The notes below the pieces were generated by a model. It made no database searches and was not told where the DNA came from. It saw only the letters and a program-made list of their open reading frames with translations. This document shows positions 44,782 through 53,561 of a stretch of DNA of 64,000 nucleotides, piece by piece. The stretch's first letter is position 1, and each line of letters begins with the position of its first letter. The stretch is taken from positions 212,150 through 276,149 of the forward strand of contig NZ_JALBUF010000003.1 in NCBI RefSeq assembly GCF_022606465.1, in the 5' to 3' direction. The stretch is from Sulfoacidibacillus ferrooxidans (GTDB taxonomy: Bacteria > Bacillota > Bacilli > Alicyclobacillales > SLC66). A program made the position numbers and the translations under genes.

Positions 44782-45429
44782 ATCAAACGGCGAGATAAAG
44801 AACAGACACGACAGCGCATTTTAGATGCGGCAGTCGATTTATTTTCCGAAAAGGGATATACAGATACACAAGTCGACGATATAGCAAGAGAATCAGAAAC
44901 ATCAAAAGGCGCCTTCTATTTTCACTTTCCAAGTAAGAAGGCTATCTTTGAAGCTATGCTCCAAACTCTTGTACACCGGATTGTACGCGATGTCGACGAT
45001 GCAATTGATGTTCGACAAGGTGCTGTAGATAAAATCGAAGGAGCATTACAAACTGTATTGCGCACCTTTTCAAGACACGAAAAAGCCACACGGCTCTTAT
45101 TTATCGAGGCCACGGGGCTAGGGCGGGCGTTTGATCGGCAAGTCATGGCAGCGCATCGCGCATTTGCAACGCTTATCGCCAAACATTTACAAACTGCCGT
45201 TGACGATGGATCTGTAGCTCCACTCAATGTTCAGATGACTGCATACGCATGGCTTGGTGCCATCCACGAGGTTTTGATGATGTCGTTAATCGAGCCAGAT
45301 GGTCAATCACTTGAGGAACTTGTAGATCCCTTAGCGCATCTTCTTGTCAGTTCACTACAAGCCAATGTAAGAACGGTCACTGACGAGACAGTACCTACAA
45401 AAAGCAGTGACCCTTGTCAGGACTCATGA
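44782..45429 (+). CDS. TetR-family regulator, apparent ATC start codon
   Basis: About 215 aa. The N-terminal helix-turn-helix is complete: KRRDKEQTRQRILDAAVDLF, SEKGYTDTQVDDIARESETS, KGAFYFHFPSKKAIFEAML. The frame has a stop just upstream, and the only start position fitting AGGAGG (7 nt) is an ATC before AAACGGCGA; no ATG, GTG or TTG exists before the middle of the DNA-binding domain. The C-terminal ligand domain resembles FadR-type TetR proteins in general pattern. It follows ilvA closely. A FadR-like palindrome lies upstream of the enoyl-CoA hydratase gene, a possible target. Confidence 0.82.
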   Translation: MKRRDKEQTRQRILDAAVDLFSEKGYTDTQVDDIARESETSKGAFYFHFPSKKAIFEAMLQTLVHRIVRDVDDAIDVRQGAVDKIEGALQTVLRTFSRHEKATRLLFIEATGLGRAFDRQVMAAHRAFATLIAKHLQTAVDDGSVAPLNVQMTAYAWLGAIHEVLMMSLIEPDGQSLEELVDPLAHLLVSSLQANVRTVTDETVPTKSSDPCQDS

Positions 45430-45443
45430 CTTATCCACATCGT

Positions 45444-46106
45444 TCAAATGAGTGGCGGTGATTTTTTATCCCCAAAAATGTGAAAAAGCGTTAATGCAGG
45501 TCCTTGCGGATTCATTTCTTGTTGCCGCGATAAACCACCAGAAAAGACAAACTTGATTCCTTCTTCAACAGGTAAATCAAGAATTTTGACTCGATCCTTT
45601 GGAACAAGTATTGTTATGCCAGCCATTTGAAAACTCTGAGGAATAAAAACCGCCATTTTTTCAACACTTTGCACGCCATCTTGTTCTTGCGTAAACATTT
45701 CAAGACCTTCTGAACGCGTGAGAAAACCAATTAACTCTACATCGGAACCTGGAAGATGGAGTAATACGACCTTTTGAAAAGCATGTCGTTGACCTACCAC
45801 AGATTCAATCGTATCTTTCACTAGACCATATAAACTTTTAATAAAAGGAACACGCTTTAACATATGATCCACACTCGTAAATAGCGTACGACTAAACCAA
45901 TGTGTCGTAAGTGCTCCTGCTATCGTTATGAGAATCACTGTCAATAACAATCCGAGACCCGGTATATAATGGTGGTCAATAGTTGTGATTTGGCTACCTA
46001 AGATATTATCGAAGAAATTAAATAATTGGACGACAACCCATACGACGATACCAATCGGTACAATAGTTATTACACCATTTACAAAATACTTTCTTAATAA
46101 CCGCAT
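45444..46106 (-). CDS. DUF502 family membrane protein
   Basis: About 220 aa. Two N-terminal membrane helices (FVNGVITIVPIGIVVWVVVQ and a LLLTVILITIAGALT region), the family segment VPFIKSLYGLVKDTIESV, and a soluble beta-rich C-terminal domain with TILVPKDRVKILDLPVEEG. DUF502 proteins are widespread in bacteria and unassigned in function. The ATG after ATAGGAG is used in preference to an ATG ten codons upstream. Confidence 0.85.
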   Translation of the reverse strand: MRLLRKYFVNGVITIVPIGIVVWVVVQLFNFFDNILGSQITTIDHHYIPGLGLLLTVILITIAGALTTHWFSRTLFTSVDHMLKRVPFIKSLYGLVKDTIESVVGQRHAFQKVVLLHLPGSDVELIGFLTRSEGLEMFTQEQDGVQSVEKMAVFIPQSFQMAGITILVPKDRVKILDLPVEEGIKFVFSGGLSRQQEMNPQGPALTLFHIFGDKKSPPLI

Positions 46107-46215
46107 ACAATCTCCTATCTGTGGTTTACGCCACATCAGCCATTTGATAAACTACTTGCATACTTATTATAATCGAGTCTACTAGCATGGGGAAAGAAAA
46201 AAGGAAGTGAATGTT

Positions 46216-47061
46216 TTGCGAATTGTTAACGATCTAACGCCACCGGCACACACCAATAATACTGGCAATAAAACAACACCCACATCTAACCTTGCCAACT
46301 CATTTGCAAGTTATTTAACTGCCGCAAATCAATCTAGCATACCCTCAAGCAATCAAACACCATGGTCCCCTTCCACCGCGGAGTCAGCTATGCTGTTGGA
46401 AGCTCTGCTTACTATGCAATTAGAAAGTGATTTTTCTGCTCAATTAAGCGGCAGTAACGGAGCCGATGGTTCAGTAAACTCCAATCTGTTAAATCTTTTA
46501 CCTTCACTACCCATGCAAAACTTTGACCCTAGTCAAATGTCTTCGATTTCAGGATTAGGGCAATCTCTACTTTCAGATCCTATAGATAGCATTCCTGGTA
46601 ATCCTATCGTTTCGACCGATACAACGCAACAACCAACTAACGTCCCACCAGATTCATCAGGAATGACAGGGTTTTCTTCTATTATGCCATTAATTAACCA
46701 ACTTTCACCGCGCTATGGACTTGATCCAAAGCTTGTGGCAGCAGTTGTACAACAAGAGTCTGGATTTTCCTCTACTGCTACATCATCTTCAGGTGCTATG
46801 GGATTAATGCAACTCATGCCTTCTACAGCCAAGATGCTCGGCGTATCAAATGCTTATAATCCAGTGTCAAATTTAGAGGGTGGAATGCAGTATCTAAGTG
46901 GATTATTAAATCGTTATAACGGAGACACTTCACTTGCACTTGCAGCATATAATGCTGGTCCAGAGGCAGTTGACACCTATCAAGGAATCCCACCATTTAC
47001 ACAGACGGAAAACTACGTTTCTTCAATTCTCCATCATCTCAGTAGCGAGTCCTATACTTGA
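46216..47061 (+). CDS. lytic transglycosylase-like protein (SLT domain)
   Basis: About 281 aa. A Ser/Thr/Asn/Pro-rich N-terminal half of 150 residues without signal peptide precedes an SLT domain: GLDPKLVAAVVQQESGFSST with the catalytic Glu, SSGAMGLMQLMPSTA, NLEGGMQYLSGLLNRY, and LALAAYNAGPEAV. It cleaves peptidoglycan glycan strands; how it is exported is unclear. The TTG 8 nt from AAGGAAG is preferred, a GTG three codons earlier is possible. Its 3' end overlaps the convergent GIY-YIG gene by about 39 bp. Confidence 0.85.
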   Translation: MRIVNDLTPPAHTNNTGNKTTPTSNLANSFASYLTAANQSSIPSSNQTPWSPSTAESAMLLEALLTMQLESDFSAQLSGSNGADGSVNSNLLNLLPSLPMQNFDPSQMSSISGLGQSLLSDPIDSIPGNPIVSTDTTQQPTNVPPDSSGMTGFSSIMPLINQLSPRYGLDPKLVAAVVQQESGFSSTATSSSGAMGLMQLMPSTAKMLGVSNAYNPVSNLEGGMQYLSGLLNRYNGDTSLALAAYNAGPEAVDTYQGIPPFTQTENYVSSILHHLSSESYT

Positions 47062-47301
47062 AGAGTCAATAAGTCGCACTTTTTCAACCCGTGATAATTG
47101 CTTGATTTGATATTCTCGCTTTAATGCCAAACTGCGATCAGCTACTTCCTCTACATAACAAAGTGTAACAGGTAATCGCGCGCGCGTATAGCGTGCGCCT
47201 TTTCCACGTTGGTGCATGGCGACTCTTCGCTCGACTTGTGTTGTCCAACCAGTGTAGTATGTCCCATCTGAACACTCGAGGATATAGATGTACGCTACCA
47301 C
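47023..47301 (-). CDS. GIY-YIG nuclease superfamily protein (YazA/UPF0213 type)
   Basis: About 92 aa. The single GIY-YIG domain begins at the N-terminus (VAYIYILECSDGTYYTGWT) and has VERRVAMHQRGKGARYTR, then a catalytic-type Glu in LKREYQIKQLSR. The family is like UvrC's nuclease but stands alone; its role is unclear. The GTG with GGGGGTGAG upstream is chosen, since a longer frame would run into the terminator hairpin of the ferredoxin gene. Confidence 0.82.
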   Translation of the reverse strand: MVAYIYILECSDGTYYTGWTTQVERRVAMHQRGKGARYTRARLPVTLCYVEEVADRSLALKREYQIKQLSRVEKVRLIDSSSIGLATEMMEN

Positions 47302-47319
47302 TCTTCTCACCCCCAGAAA

Positions 47320-47368
47320 CACAGGAGCAGATCACATGTGCGATGAGCGCATGTGATCTGCTCCTGTG
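47320..47368 (-). terminator. terminator of the ferredoxin gene
   Basis: CACAGGAGCAGATCACATG and its exact complement form a 19-bp stem with an 11-nt loop, followed on the minus strand by TTTCT. It lies 12 bp after the ferredoxin stop codon. Confidence 0.7.
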
Positions 47369-47380
47369 ACTTCAATCATA

Positions 47381-47782
47381 CTAATCGCGCGTATCTGCAG
47401 CCTCAAATGGCTGTCCTTCAAATTCAAGTACAGATAGTTGGCGCTCTTGCCGTTGTGCATCAAGCAACTCACGTACAACACGACGCAAAGGATCTTCCGG
47501 TATCATGACTGTTGCAGGACCTGTCAATTTGCACTGACATGCCAAACGAAAGCCTATCTCAAGACGACTATCGGACAAATGCCTAAGCTCAACTTTTGTT
47601 GGGCTCTCTAAAGGTGTCTTACTTTCAATCTGAATCTTACATGTTCCACACGTACCATGCCCACCACACTTATGCGTGAGCCCGACTTTCCCTATTCGTG
47701 CAGCCTCAAGAACTGTTTGCCCGCGTTCGACTGCAATCTCAGCTCGTTGTGGTTGAAAACGAATCGCCACCTTATCACCCAT
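47381..47782 (-). CDS. [2Fe-2S] ferredoxin
   Basis: 133 aa. The cluster motif CGGHGTCGTCKI with a fourth Cys in LACQCKL is that of adrenodoxin/plant-type 2Fe-2S ferredoxins (Cys positions about 39, 45, 48 and 83). The C-terminal 40 residues are an extra charged helix. It transfers electrons in the cytosol; the partner is not evident from the neighbours. Confidence 0.88.
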   Translation of the reverse strand: MGDKVAIRFQPQRAEIAVERGQTVLEAARIGKVGLTHKCGGHGTCGTCKIQIESKTPLESPTKVELRHLSDSRLEIGFRLACQCKLTGPATVMIPEDPLRRVVRELLDAQRQERQLSVLEFEGQPFEAADTRD

Positions 47783-47869
47783 GGATCATCCCTCTTTAAA
47801 GCCACCACATCATTTATTGTACCATACATCTCTTATGCATGGGTGTTACTATTCGATGTAGAAAAAGGA

Positions 47870-49222
47870 TTATTCTTCTTGGCCCTTTTTCCATTCATCG
47901 GTTGCTTCATCGTCAGAAGGTACTTCAGGGGGATACACATGTAACCGCGTAATTCGCAAGTTATCCGTTTCCGCAACTTCAAAACGAGCCCCTTCATATT
48001 CAACCTCAATTCCAACTTTGAGCGGATCCACTAGTTGTGCATAAACCCAACCACCTACCGTATCCACTTCTTCATCGGACAATGAGAAACCAAATAATTC
48101 ATTAACTTCTTCAATCAACATGCGTGCGTCAACAGACAGATAGCCTTCTCGCTCTTCAATAGGTGGCCGTTCTTCATCAAACTCATCTTGAATTTCTCCG
48201 ACAAGTTCCTCGATAACATCCTCTAAACTAACCATACCTGCTGTTCCGCCGTACTCGTCAATGACAATGGCCAGGCTTGATCGCTCTTTTTGCAAAACCT
48301 TTAACACATCATCAATACCTAACGCTTCAGGTACACTAACCACTTTACGCGCAAGTGAGCGAATGGATCCTTCTCGTTTAGGTGTTTGTAACGCAAAACT
48401 AAACAAGTCTTTACTATGAATGATACCAATTACATGATCTTTATCGTCTTCACATAGTGGAAATCGCGTATGCCGTTCACGTTGAATCTCTTCCAAGCAT
48501 TCTTCGATGGTTTGATCTGTAAACAATGCTATCATATCTGTTCTTGGCACCATAATTTCCCGTGCAACTCGGTCAGCAAATACAAATACATTGTTAAATA
48601 ACTCACGCTCTGTCTCATCGATCACACCGCTCTCATGGCTCTGTGCAACAAGCATGCGCAATTCTTCTTCTGAATGTGCAATTTCTCGTGTGGATGCAGT
48701 AATATGTGCCATGCGTAGCACATTTCTTGCCGTTGCATTAAGTAACCAAATCGCAGGATACATCACACGATAAAAACCCTTGAGCGGAAGAGCAGTTACC
48801 ATTAACCAGGATTCAGCACGTGATATGGCCAATGATTTAGGCGCAAGCTCACCAAAAACTATTTGTAAAAAAGTGACCAGTAAAAAAGCAATAATGGCCG
48901 AAATAAACCCAAGAACACGATGAGATATGTCATGAACCTCACCGAATATCGCCACAAGAATTGGAGTTATTGATCGCTGTGCAGTCCACCCTAATCCCAG
49001 CGAAGCCAATGTAATCCCAAGTTGTGTTGCAGATAAATATGCATCAATCTTATCGATGACATCCATCGCGTGACGAGCAATCTTATTACCCTGTTGTACA
49101 TATTGTTCTAAACGCGTTCTACGCGATCGAACAATAGCAAATTCCGCAGCAACAAAGTAGCCATTAACGGCAATTAAAACAAAATCCCAAAGCAAATCAA
49201 CTAATTCGTTCGTGGTTATTCC
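47870..49222 (-). CDS. CNNM/HlyC-CorC family transporter with CBS domains
   Basis: About 450 aa. A DUF21 (CNNM) membrane domain of four helices (GYFVAAEFAIVRSRRTRLEQ; LGITLASLGLGW), two CBS domains (MVPRTDMIALF; KDLFSF; VIDEYGGTAGMVSLEDVIEE) and a C-terminal CorC_HlyC domain (TVGGWVYAQL). Such proteins take part in magnesium/cobalt efflux or homeostasis. The start is uncertain: GTG before GITTNEL has GGGGAG only 3 nt away, and an ATG 14 codons upstream has no Shine-Dalgarno. The 240 bp upstream hold a GGAGGTGA followed by a 15-codon open frame that may be a leader peptide. Confidence 0.88.
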   Translation of the reverse strand, partial: GITTNELVDLLWDFVLIAVNGYFVAAEFAIVRSRRTRLEQYVQQGNKIARHAMDVIDKIDAYLSATQLGITLASLGLGWTAQRSITPILVAIFGEVHDISHRVLGFISAIIAFLLVTFLQIVFGELAPKSLAISRAESWLMVTALPLKGFYRVMYPAIWLLNATARNVLRMAHITASTREIAHSEEELRMLVAQSHESGVIDETERELFNNVFVFADRVAREIMVPRTDMIALFTDQTIEECLEEIQRERHTRFPLCEDDKDHVIGIIHSKDLFSFALQTPKREGSIRSLARKVVSVPEALGIDDVLKVLQKERSSLAIVIDEYGGTAGMVSLEDVIEELVGEIQDEFDEERPPIEEREGYLSVDARMLIEEVNELFGFSLSDEEVDTVGGWVYAQLVDPLKVGIEVEYEGARFEVAETDNLRITRLHVYPPEVPSDDEATDEWKKGQEE

Positions 49223-49445
49223 CACACACTCCCCGTGCTTACTCCCATATTCTAGCCCATACATAGAAGGTAAAATTAAGGATCACGACGGGAATTCACC
49301 TCCGACTGGATCGCCACATTAAAATAAGGACATAATTGTATCTTAGTATAACACATGGCTTACTAATGAGTCATTTGTTCAAGCCTAAAATCCCATATAA
49401 TCTAATCATACGCAAAATACAAAGACACATTCATCCTAAAACAAA

Positions 49446-49485
49446 AGATGTGCCCATTTATCCTTTAAGATAAATGAGCTCATCT
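49446..49485 (-). terminator. terminator of the acyl-CoA synthetase gene
   Basis: A 17-bp stem with one mismatch and one G-U pair (AGATGAGCTCATTTATC and partner) and a 6-nt loop, followed on the minus strand by TTTTGTTTT. Confidence 0.8.
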
Positions 49486-49505
49486 TGCATCCGTCAATGG
49501 ATGTC

Positions 49506-51056
49506 TTACATGTTATTGATGGCCTTATCCTGTAGTTGTTCGCGCAATTCACGACGAACAACTTTTCCAGTCATGTTTTTGGGGAGATCATCCATAAATA
49601 AGATTCTAGTTGGCAACTTATACTTGGCCAAATGAGATTCACAATAACGCTCAATGTACTCCGCTGTAATCGATTCATTTTTCCGAACAATACACGCTAC
49701 GACTTCTTCCCCATAATCGGAATTAGGCACACCTACAACAGCTGCTTCAAGAACTCCATCGCATGTAAAGAGCACCTCTTCAACTTCTCGAGGATACACA
49801 TTAAAGCCACCCACAAGAATCATGTCTTTTTTGCGATCCACTATATAAAAATACTGATCTTCGTCCATTTTAGCCATATCACCCGTGTGTAACCACCCAT
49901 CACGCAGTGCTTTTTGGGTATCTTCAGGCCGCCCCAAATACCCCTTCATAACATTAGGTCCACGTACAACCAATTCGCCTACTTCTCCCACAGGGACTTC
50001 CTGATCTTGTTCATCAACTACTCTTTGTTCAACCATGGGTAAAGATACACCTATGGATCCCACCTTGCGCGGACGACCATCAACAGGAGCAAAAGCTGTC
50101 ACTGGTGAAGCTTCTGATAAGCCGTATCCTTCAAGTACAATCACATCAAAACGCTTCTCAAATGCATTGAGTATAGCAACAGGCATTGCGGCTCCGCCTG
50201 AAATGCAATAACGCAGTGAGTGGAAGTCCACGTGTGTATCTCCAGCTGCCTGCATAATAAAATTATACATCGTTGGTACGCCCGCAAAAATAGTAGCTTT
50301 TGTTTCTTCAATAACCTTAATGACCTCTTTGGGACTAAATCTGGGCAATATAATTAACTCAGCGGCGCTAAAGATTCCTGCATTCACACATACAGTCAAA
50401 CTAAATACATGAAACATAGGTAGCACAGTAACAATGCGATCATCCCCTGAAAAACGCAGATGAATCCCTGCCATCATGGCATTAGAGCTCAGGTTTTGAT
50501 GTGTTAACATCGCACCTTTTGGTTTACCAGTGGTACCAGATGTATATAGAACTACAGCCAAATCATCAATCATCAACTTTTCATCTAGTTTCTGAATCGG
50601 TTGATGTGCAACAACAGTATCAAAGGTGATCAAGGGCGCAACTATGGATTCGTAAGAATCTCCAGCCACAATTAATGAAACCCCCGGAAGCGCTTGCATG
50701 ACCATAGGGGCAATAGGCGCCATCTGCACAGGTGCAACAATCACTTTAACTCCGCTGTCCTTTAACATATACAAAAGTTCATTGGGTGTATACAGTGGAT
50801 TAAGAGGAACAACAAACATGCCAATTGCAAGTGCACCATGATACATTTCTAAAAAAGCATCACTATTTGGTAAAATAAGTGCAATACCATCACCCTTGCG
50901 GTACCCTGCTTCATAAAGATACCCACTAATTTTAAGAACCCGACTATATAATTCTGAGTAAGTCACTCGCTTGTCTAAATAAGAATATGCAAAATCATTG
51001 CCGTGATCACGAGCACTTGCTTTTAAATGCTCGTCTAACCGAGTAAAGTCGACCAC
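49506..51056 (-). CDS. long-chain fatty acid--CoA ligase
   Basis: 516-aa ANL-superfamily adenylate-forming enzyme. The P-loop VLYTSGTTGKPKGAML, the EGYGLSEASPVTAF region, WLHTGDMAKMDED, the hinge DRKKDMILVGG and the catalytic Lys near the end (PKNMTGKVVRREL) are present. It activates fatty acids to acyl-CoA for beta-oxidation or lipid synthesis. It starts with GTG after AAGGGTGG. An enoyl-CoA hydratase gene lies upstream on the same strand, separated by a repeat element. Confidence 0.92.
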   Translation of the reverse strand: MVDFTRLDEHLKASARDHGNDFAYSYLDKRVTYSELYSRVLKISGYLYEAGYRKGDGIALILPNSDAFLEMYHGALAIGMFVVPLNPLYTPNELLYMLKDSGVKVIVAPVQMAPIAPMVMQALPGVSLIVAGDSYESIVAPLITFDTVVAHQPIQKLDEKLMIDDLAVVLYTSGTTGKPKGAMLTHQNLSSNAMMAGIHLRFSGDDRIVTVLPMFHVFSLTVCVNAGIFSAAELIILPRFSPKEVIKVIEETKATIFAGVPTMYNFIMQAAGDTHVDFHSLRYCISGGAAMPVAILNAFEKRFDVIVLEGYGLSEASPVTAFAPVDGRPRKVGSIGVSLPMVEQRVVDEQDQEVPVGEVGELVVRGPNVMKGYLGRPEDTQKALRDGWLHTGDMAKMDEDQYFYIVDRKKDMILVGGFNVYPREVEEVLFTCDGVLEAAVVGVPNSDYGEEVVACIVRKNESITAEYIERYCESHLAKYKLPTRILFMDDLPKNMTGKVVRRELREQLQDKAINNM

Positions 51057-51146
51057 TTGTCATTCCACCCTTCAGACATTAGCATGACTGCACGTTAAGG
51101 CTATCTACACCTGATGTAGCCTTAGCGAAACCTACACATTCTATAA

Positions 51147-51297
51147 GAGGTTGTTCAAAAAGAGTCAGAACTCCCCAGCGCATTGCATCGTCAGCGCCAA
51201 GAACGCTCCCTCACGTACCCAAAACGTACCCTCAGTATATTTTTGGCTCGCTTCCTTGCACTGCGCGTGTCTTACCTGCCCCCTTTTTGAACAGGCA
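51147..51297. repeat. MITE-like element
   Basis: About 150 bp bounded by TGTTCAAAAAG and CTTTTTGAACA (11-bp perfect inverted ends, extending imperfectly to about 17 bp: AGAGGTTGTTCAAAAAG and the complement AGTGCCTGTTCAAAAAG). Both sides carry CTATAA, which could be a target duplication. No protein frame is present. It lies between the enoyl-CoA hydratase and acyl-CoA ligase genes and probably separates their expression. Confidence 0.6.
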
Positions 51298-51315
51298 CTA
51301 TAACTGACTGTCAAA

Positions 51316-52098
51316 CTACCTTTGATTAAACACTGGATTTCTTTTTTCTATAAAAGCTTGAATTCCTTCTTTGCTATCTGCCGTTTGAAAAGCATCATCA
51401 AATCTTTTAGCCTCATTTTCCAAACCCTGTGCCAAAGTCAATTCTGCGCCTTCGTCAATGGCTTGCTTAACTAAAGAGAGCGCAGAAAGACTCCTTTGTG
51501 CGATCACACGCGCTAATTCGAGTGCTGCGTGTAATGACTGCCCTTTTGGAACAACGCGGTTAACAAGTCCAATTTGATTAGCCTTGACTGCATCAATAGG
51601 TTCACCTGTATACATCATCTCTTTTGCGCGCGCCTCACCAATCAAACGTGGCAGACGTTGTGTTCCTCCAGCTCCCGGAAAAATGCCGAGTTTTATCTCA
51701 GGAAGACCAAGCAGCGAACCTTCGTCACAAATGCGAATATCACATGTCAAAGCCATTTCAAGCCCTCCACCAAAAGTGAAACCATGCAGAGCTGCAATTG
51801 TTGGTTTCTTCATATGATCTATGAGATTCATCAGTTCATGCAATTGTTCCGCCAATGCATAGGCCATACCGACTTTACCAAGTGCAGTTGGGAACTCTTT
51901 GATATCTGCCCCAGCCATAAAGGCGCGTTCCCCTTCACCTGCTAACACGATCACACGAACATCCACATCACCTTGTAGATCGCGAAATGCTTGCAACAAC
52001 CCCTCTGCAACCGCTTTACTAAGAACGTTCATAGGTGGATTTGCAATTGTTACAATGGCAATCCCAGGTTCTTTATCGATTCGCACTAATTCTGACAT
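51316..52098 (-). CDS. enoyl-CoA hydratase
   Basis: 260-aa crotonase-fold protein. The oxyanion-hole segments AGEGERAFMAGADIKEF and ALHGFTFGGGLEMALTCDIR, and the two catalytic-type Glu positions in LPEIKLGIFPGAGGTQRLPRL, are typical. It hydrates trans-2-enoyl-CoA in fatty acid beta-oxidation. AAAGGAGG precedes the ATG, and a 16-bp palindrome lies immediately upstream of it. Confidence 0.93.
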   Translation of the reverse strand: MSELVRIDKEPGIAIVTIANPPMNVLSKAVAEGLLQAFRDLQGDVDVRVIVLAGEGERAFMAGADIKEFPTALGKVGMAYALAEQLHELMNLIDHMKKPTIAALHGFTFGGGLEMALTCDIRICDEGSLLGLPEIKLGIFPGAGGTQRLPRLIGEARAKEMMYTGEPIDAVKANQIGLVNRVVPKGQSLHAALELARVIAQRSLSALSLVKQAIDEGAELTLAQGLENEAKRFDDAFQTADSKEGIQAFIEKRNPVFNQR

Positions 52099-52111
52099 TA
52101 AACTTCCTCCT

Positions 52112-52127
52112 TTGACTGATCAGTCAA
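52112..52127. promoter_or_regulatory. TTGACTGATCAGTCAA operator (FadR-like)
   Basis: Perfect 16-bp palindrome just upstream of the Shine-Dalgarno of the enoyl-CoA hydratase gene. It resembles the TGAATGA-TCATTCA type of site bound by TetR-family FadR proteins of Bacillus. Binding would repress transcription when no acyl-CoA is present. The TetR gene 7 kb away is one candidate regulator; the link is inference. Confidence 0.6.
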
Positions 52128-52155
52128 TCATTTTTATTGTATCATAATCTGTCAA

Positions 52156-52335
52156 TTAGCGTTTCCGTTTATCCACAATAAATCGCACAGCAGCTACTAA
52201 GAAAATGACAATGGCTATCCCATCAATCACCTGTTCAACTCGATGAATGTGAAATTCTGCACCTATTATACGCCCCACCTCAGCTAATAAAATAGCCATA
52301 GAAGCTAACATCCAATTTTTAATTCCCCGCTCCAT
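52156..52335 (-). CDS. small membrane protein, 59 aa
   Basis: MERGIKNWMLASMAILLAEV starts a two-helix protein (second helix near VIDGIAIVIFLVAAVRFIV), ending in VDKRKR. AAGGTG stands 5 nt before the ATG. Basic residues at both ends suggest both termini lie inside the cell. I do not recognise the family. The 195 bp between this gene and corA show no clear feature apart from the corA ribosome-binding site. Confidence 0.6.
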   Translation of the reverse strand: MERGIKNWMLASMAILLAEVGRIIGAEFHIHRVEQVIDGIAIVIFLVAAVRFIVDKRKR

Positions 52336-52529
52336 CGAGGCACCTTCCCTTACTAAAATCGCGCGCGGGGTGACTACGAACTTCGTCGCAATGATCTTTC
52401 GACAAATGGACGCAACGTATCATTCTTCGCCCTTCGCCAATACTTATATATAACCCCCACATTTGGACAAGTGTAAGTATACCATTGTCTAAGTACTCAT
52501 GACCATGCAGCTTTAAAGGAGGATTCCAT

Positions 52530-53471
52530 CTGATACAGACATTTTACCACTCTCTTTTGCAAGGAGTGACCGTAGAGAGTGATGAACTCCAACATCCAAG
52601 TAACGATCATACTATATGGGTGTTTGGGTCTCATGTAAATGACAATGAACTGAATCAAATACAAACTATGTATGAATTGCATGAAACTGATATTGTGCAT
52701 TGTAAACGTACCGATACAAAGCGATCCAGGTTTATTGTTCATCCTCACTACGTCGCTTTCTCGCTTTATTATTTCACAACTCCTGATATACATATAAAAC
52801 CAGTACGTGTTGATTTTATATTAGGTGAACATTTTCTTTTGACATTGTGTTCTGATCACGTGTTGCACATCGATGCGATGGTCATGCGTGCCAAAGAAGA
52901 AGACATTCTAGCTTCAGGTATAGAACTTGTTCTCTATTATATCGTACAAGGCTTTATACAGTCATTTGCAGCACTCGTCACTCAGGTCATACGTAATGCA
53001 GAACATGTGTCAGATCACTTGAATCAACAAACAAACCTTTTTTTAGATATTCGTGAAACACGTCATACAGCATTTACTGTGTTACAATTATTGGCGCCTC
53101 AAGCGCGTATATTCAATATTCTCGGAACTGATAGTTTCACTTATACATCTATACAAAATAAAGCTTATTTTATAGATCTCTCTGATCGCACAGAAGAATT
53201 AATCGATGACTTAGATACAATTCGCGATAACTTATTATCCAATGTGGAAGGGTATACTTCATTACAGTCAAATGAAATGAATCGTGTAATGAAAATCCTA
53301 ACAGTTGCAGCCACCATTTTCCTACCGCTTAATTTAATTGCTAGTATCTATGGAATGAATTTTAAAATTCCAGAATACGGTTGGACATATGGTTATCCTT
53401 ACTCATTGTCACTCATGGCAGTAGTGGCTGGCATATCGATATTGATCATCCATCGCAAAGGATGGTTTTAG
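52530..53471 (+). CDS. CorA-family divalent cation transporter, apparent CTG start
   Basis: About 313 aa. A long soluble N-terminal domain and helical region are followed by two C-terminal membrane helices with the CorA signature YGMNF between them (IASIYGMNFKIPEYGW), so magnesium/cobalt channel type. AAAGGAGG stands 7 nt before a CTG that begins (M)IQTFYHSLLQGV, matching usual CorA N-termini. The first standard start codon, TTG nine codons later, has no proper site. So a CTG start is likely. Confidence 0.85.
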   Translation: MIQTFYHSLLQGVTVESDELQHPSNDHTIWVFGSHVNDNELNQIQTMYELHETDIVHCKRTDTKRSRFIVHPHYVAFSLYYFTTPDIHIKPVRVDFILGEHFLLTLCSDHVLHIDAMVMRAKEEDILASGIELVLYYIVQGFIQSFAALVTQVIRNAEHVSDHLNQQTNLFLDIRETRHTAFTVLQLLAPQARIFNILGTDSFTYTSIQNKAYFIDLSDRTEELIDDLDTIRDNLLSNVEGYTSLQSNEMNRVMKILTVAATIFLPLNLIASIYGMNFKIPEYGWTYGYPYSLSLMAVVAGISILIIHRKGWF

Positions 53472-53561
53472 TACAAAGCTTTAGAAAGCAAAGACAAAAC
53501 AGTGGTATACTAAGCATGGATTCTATAGCCCAATTGATCGATGTATATAGGAGGAATTTTT

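Noticed and set aside
49265..49505. Magnesium (M-box) riboswitch upstream of the CNNM/CorC gene
   Set aside because: The conserved M-box sequences are absent; only a GGAGGTGA and a 15-codon open frame are visible.
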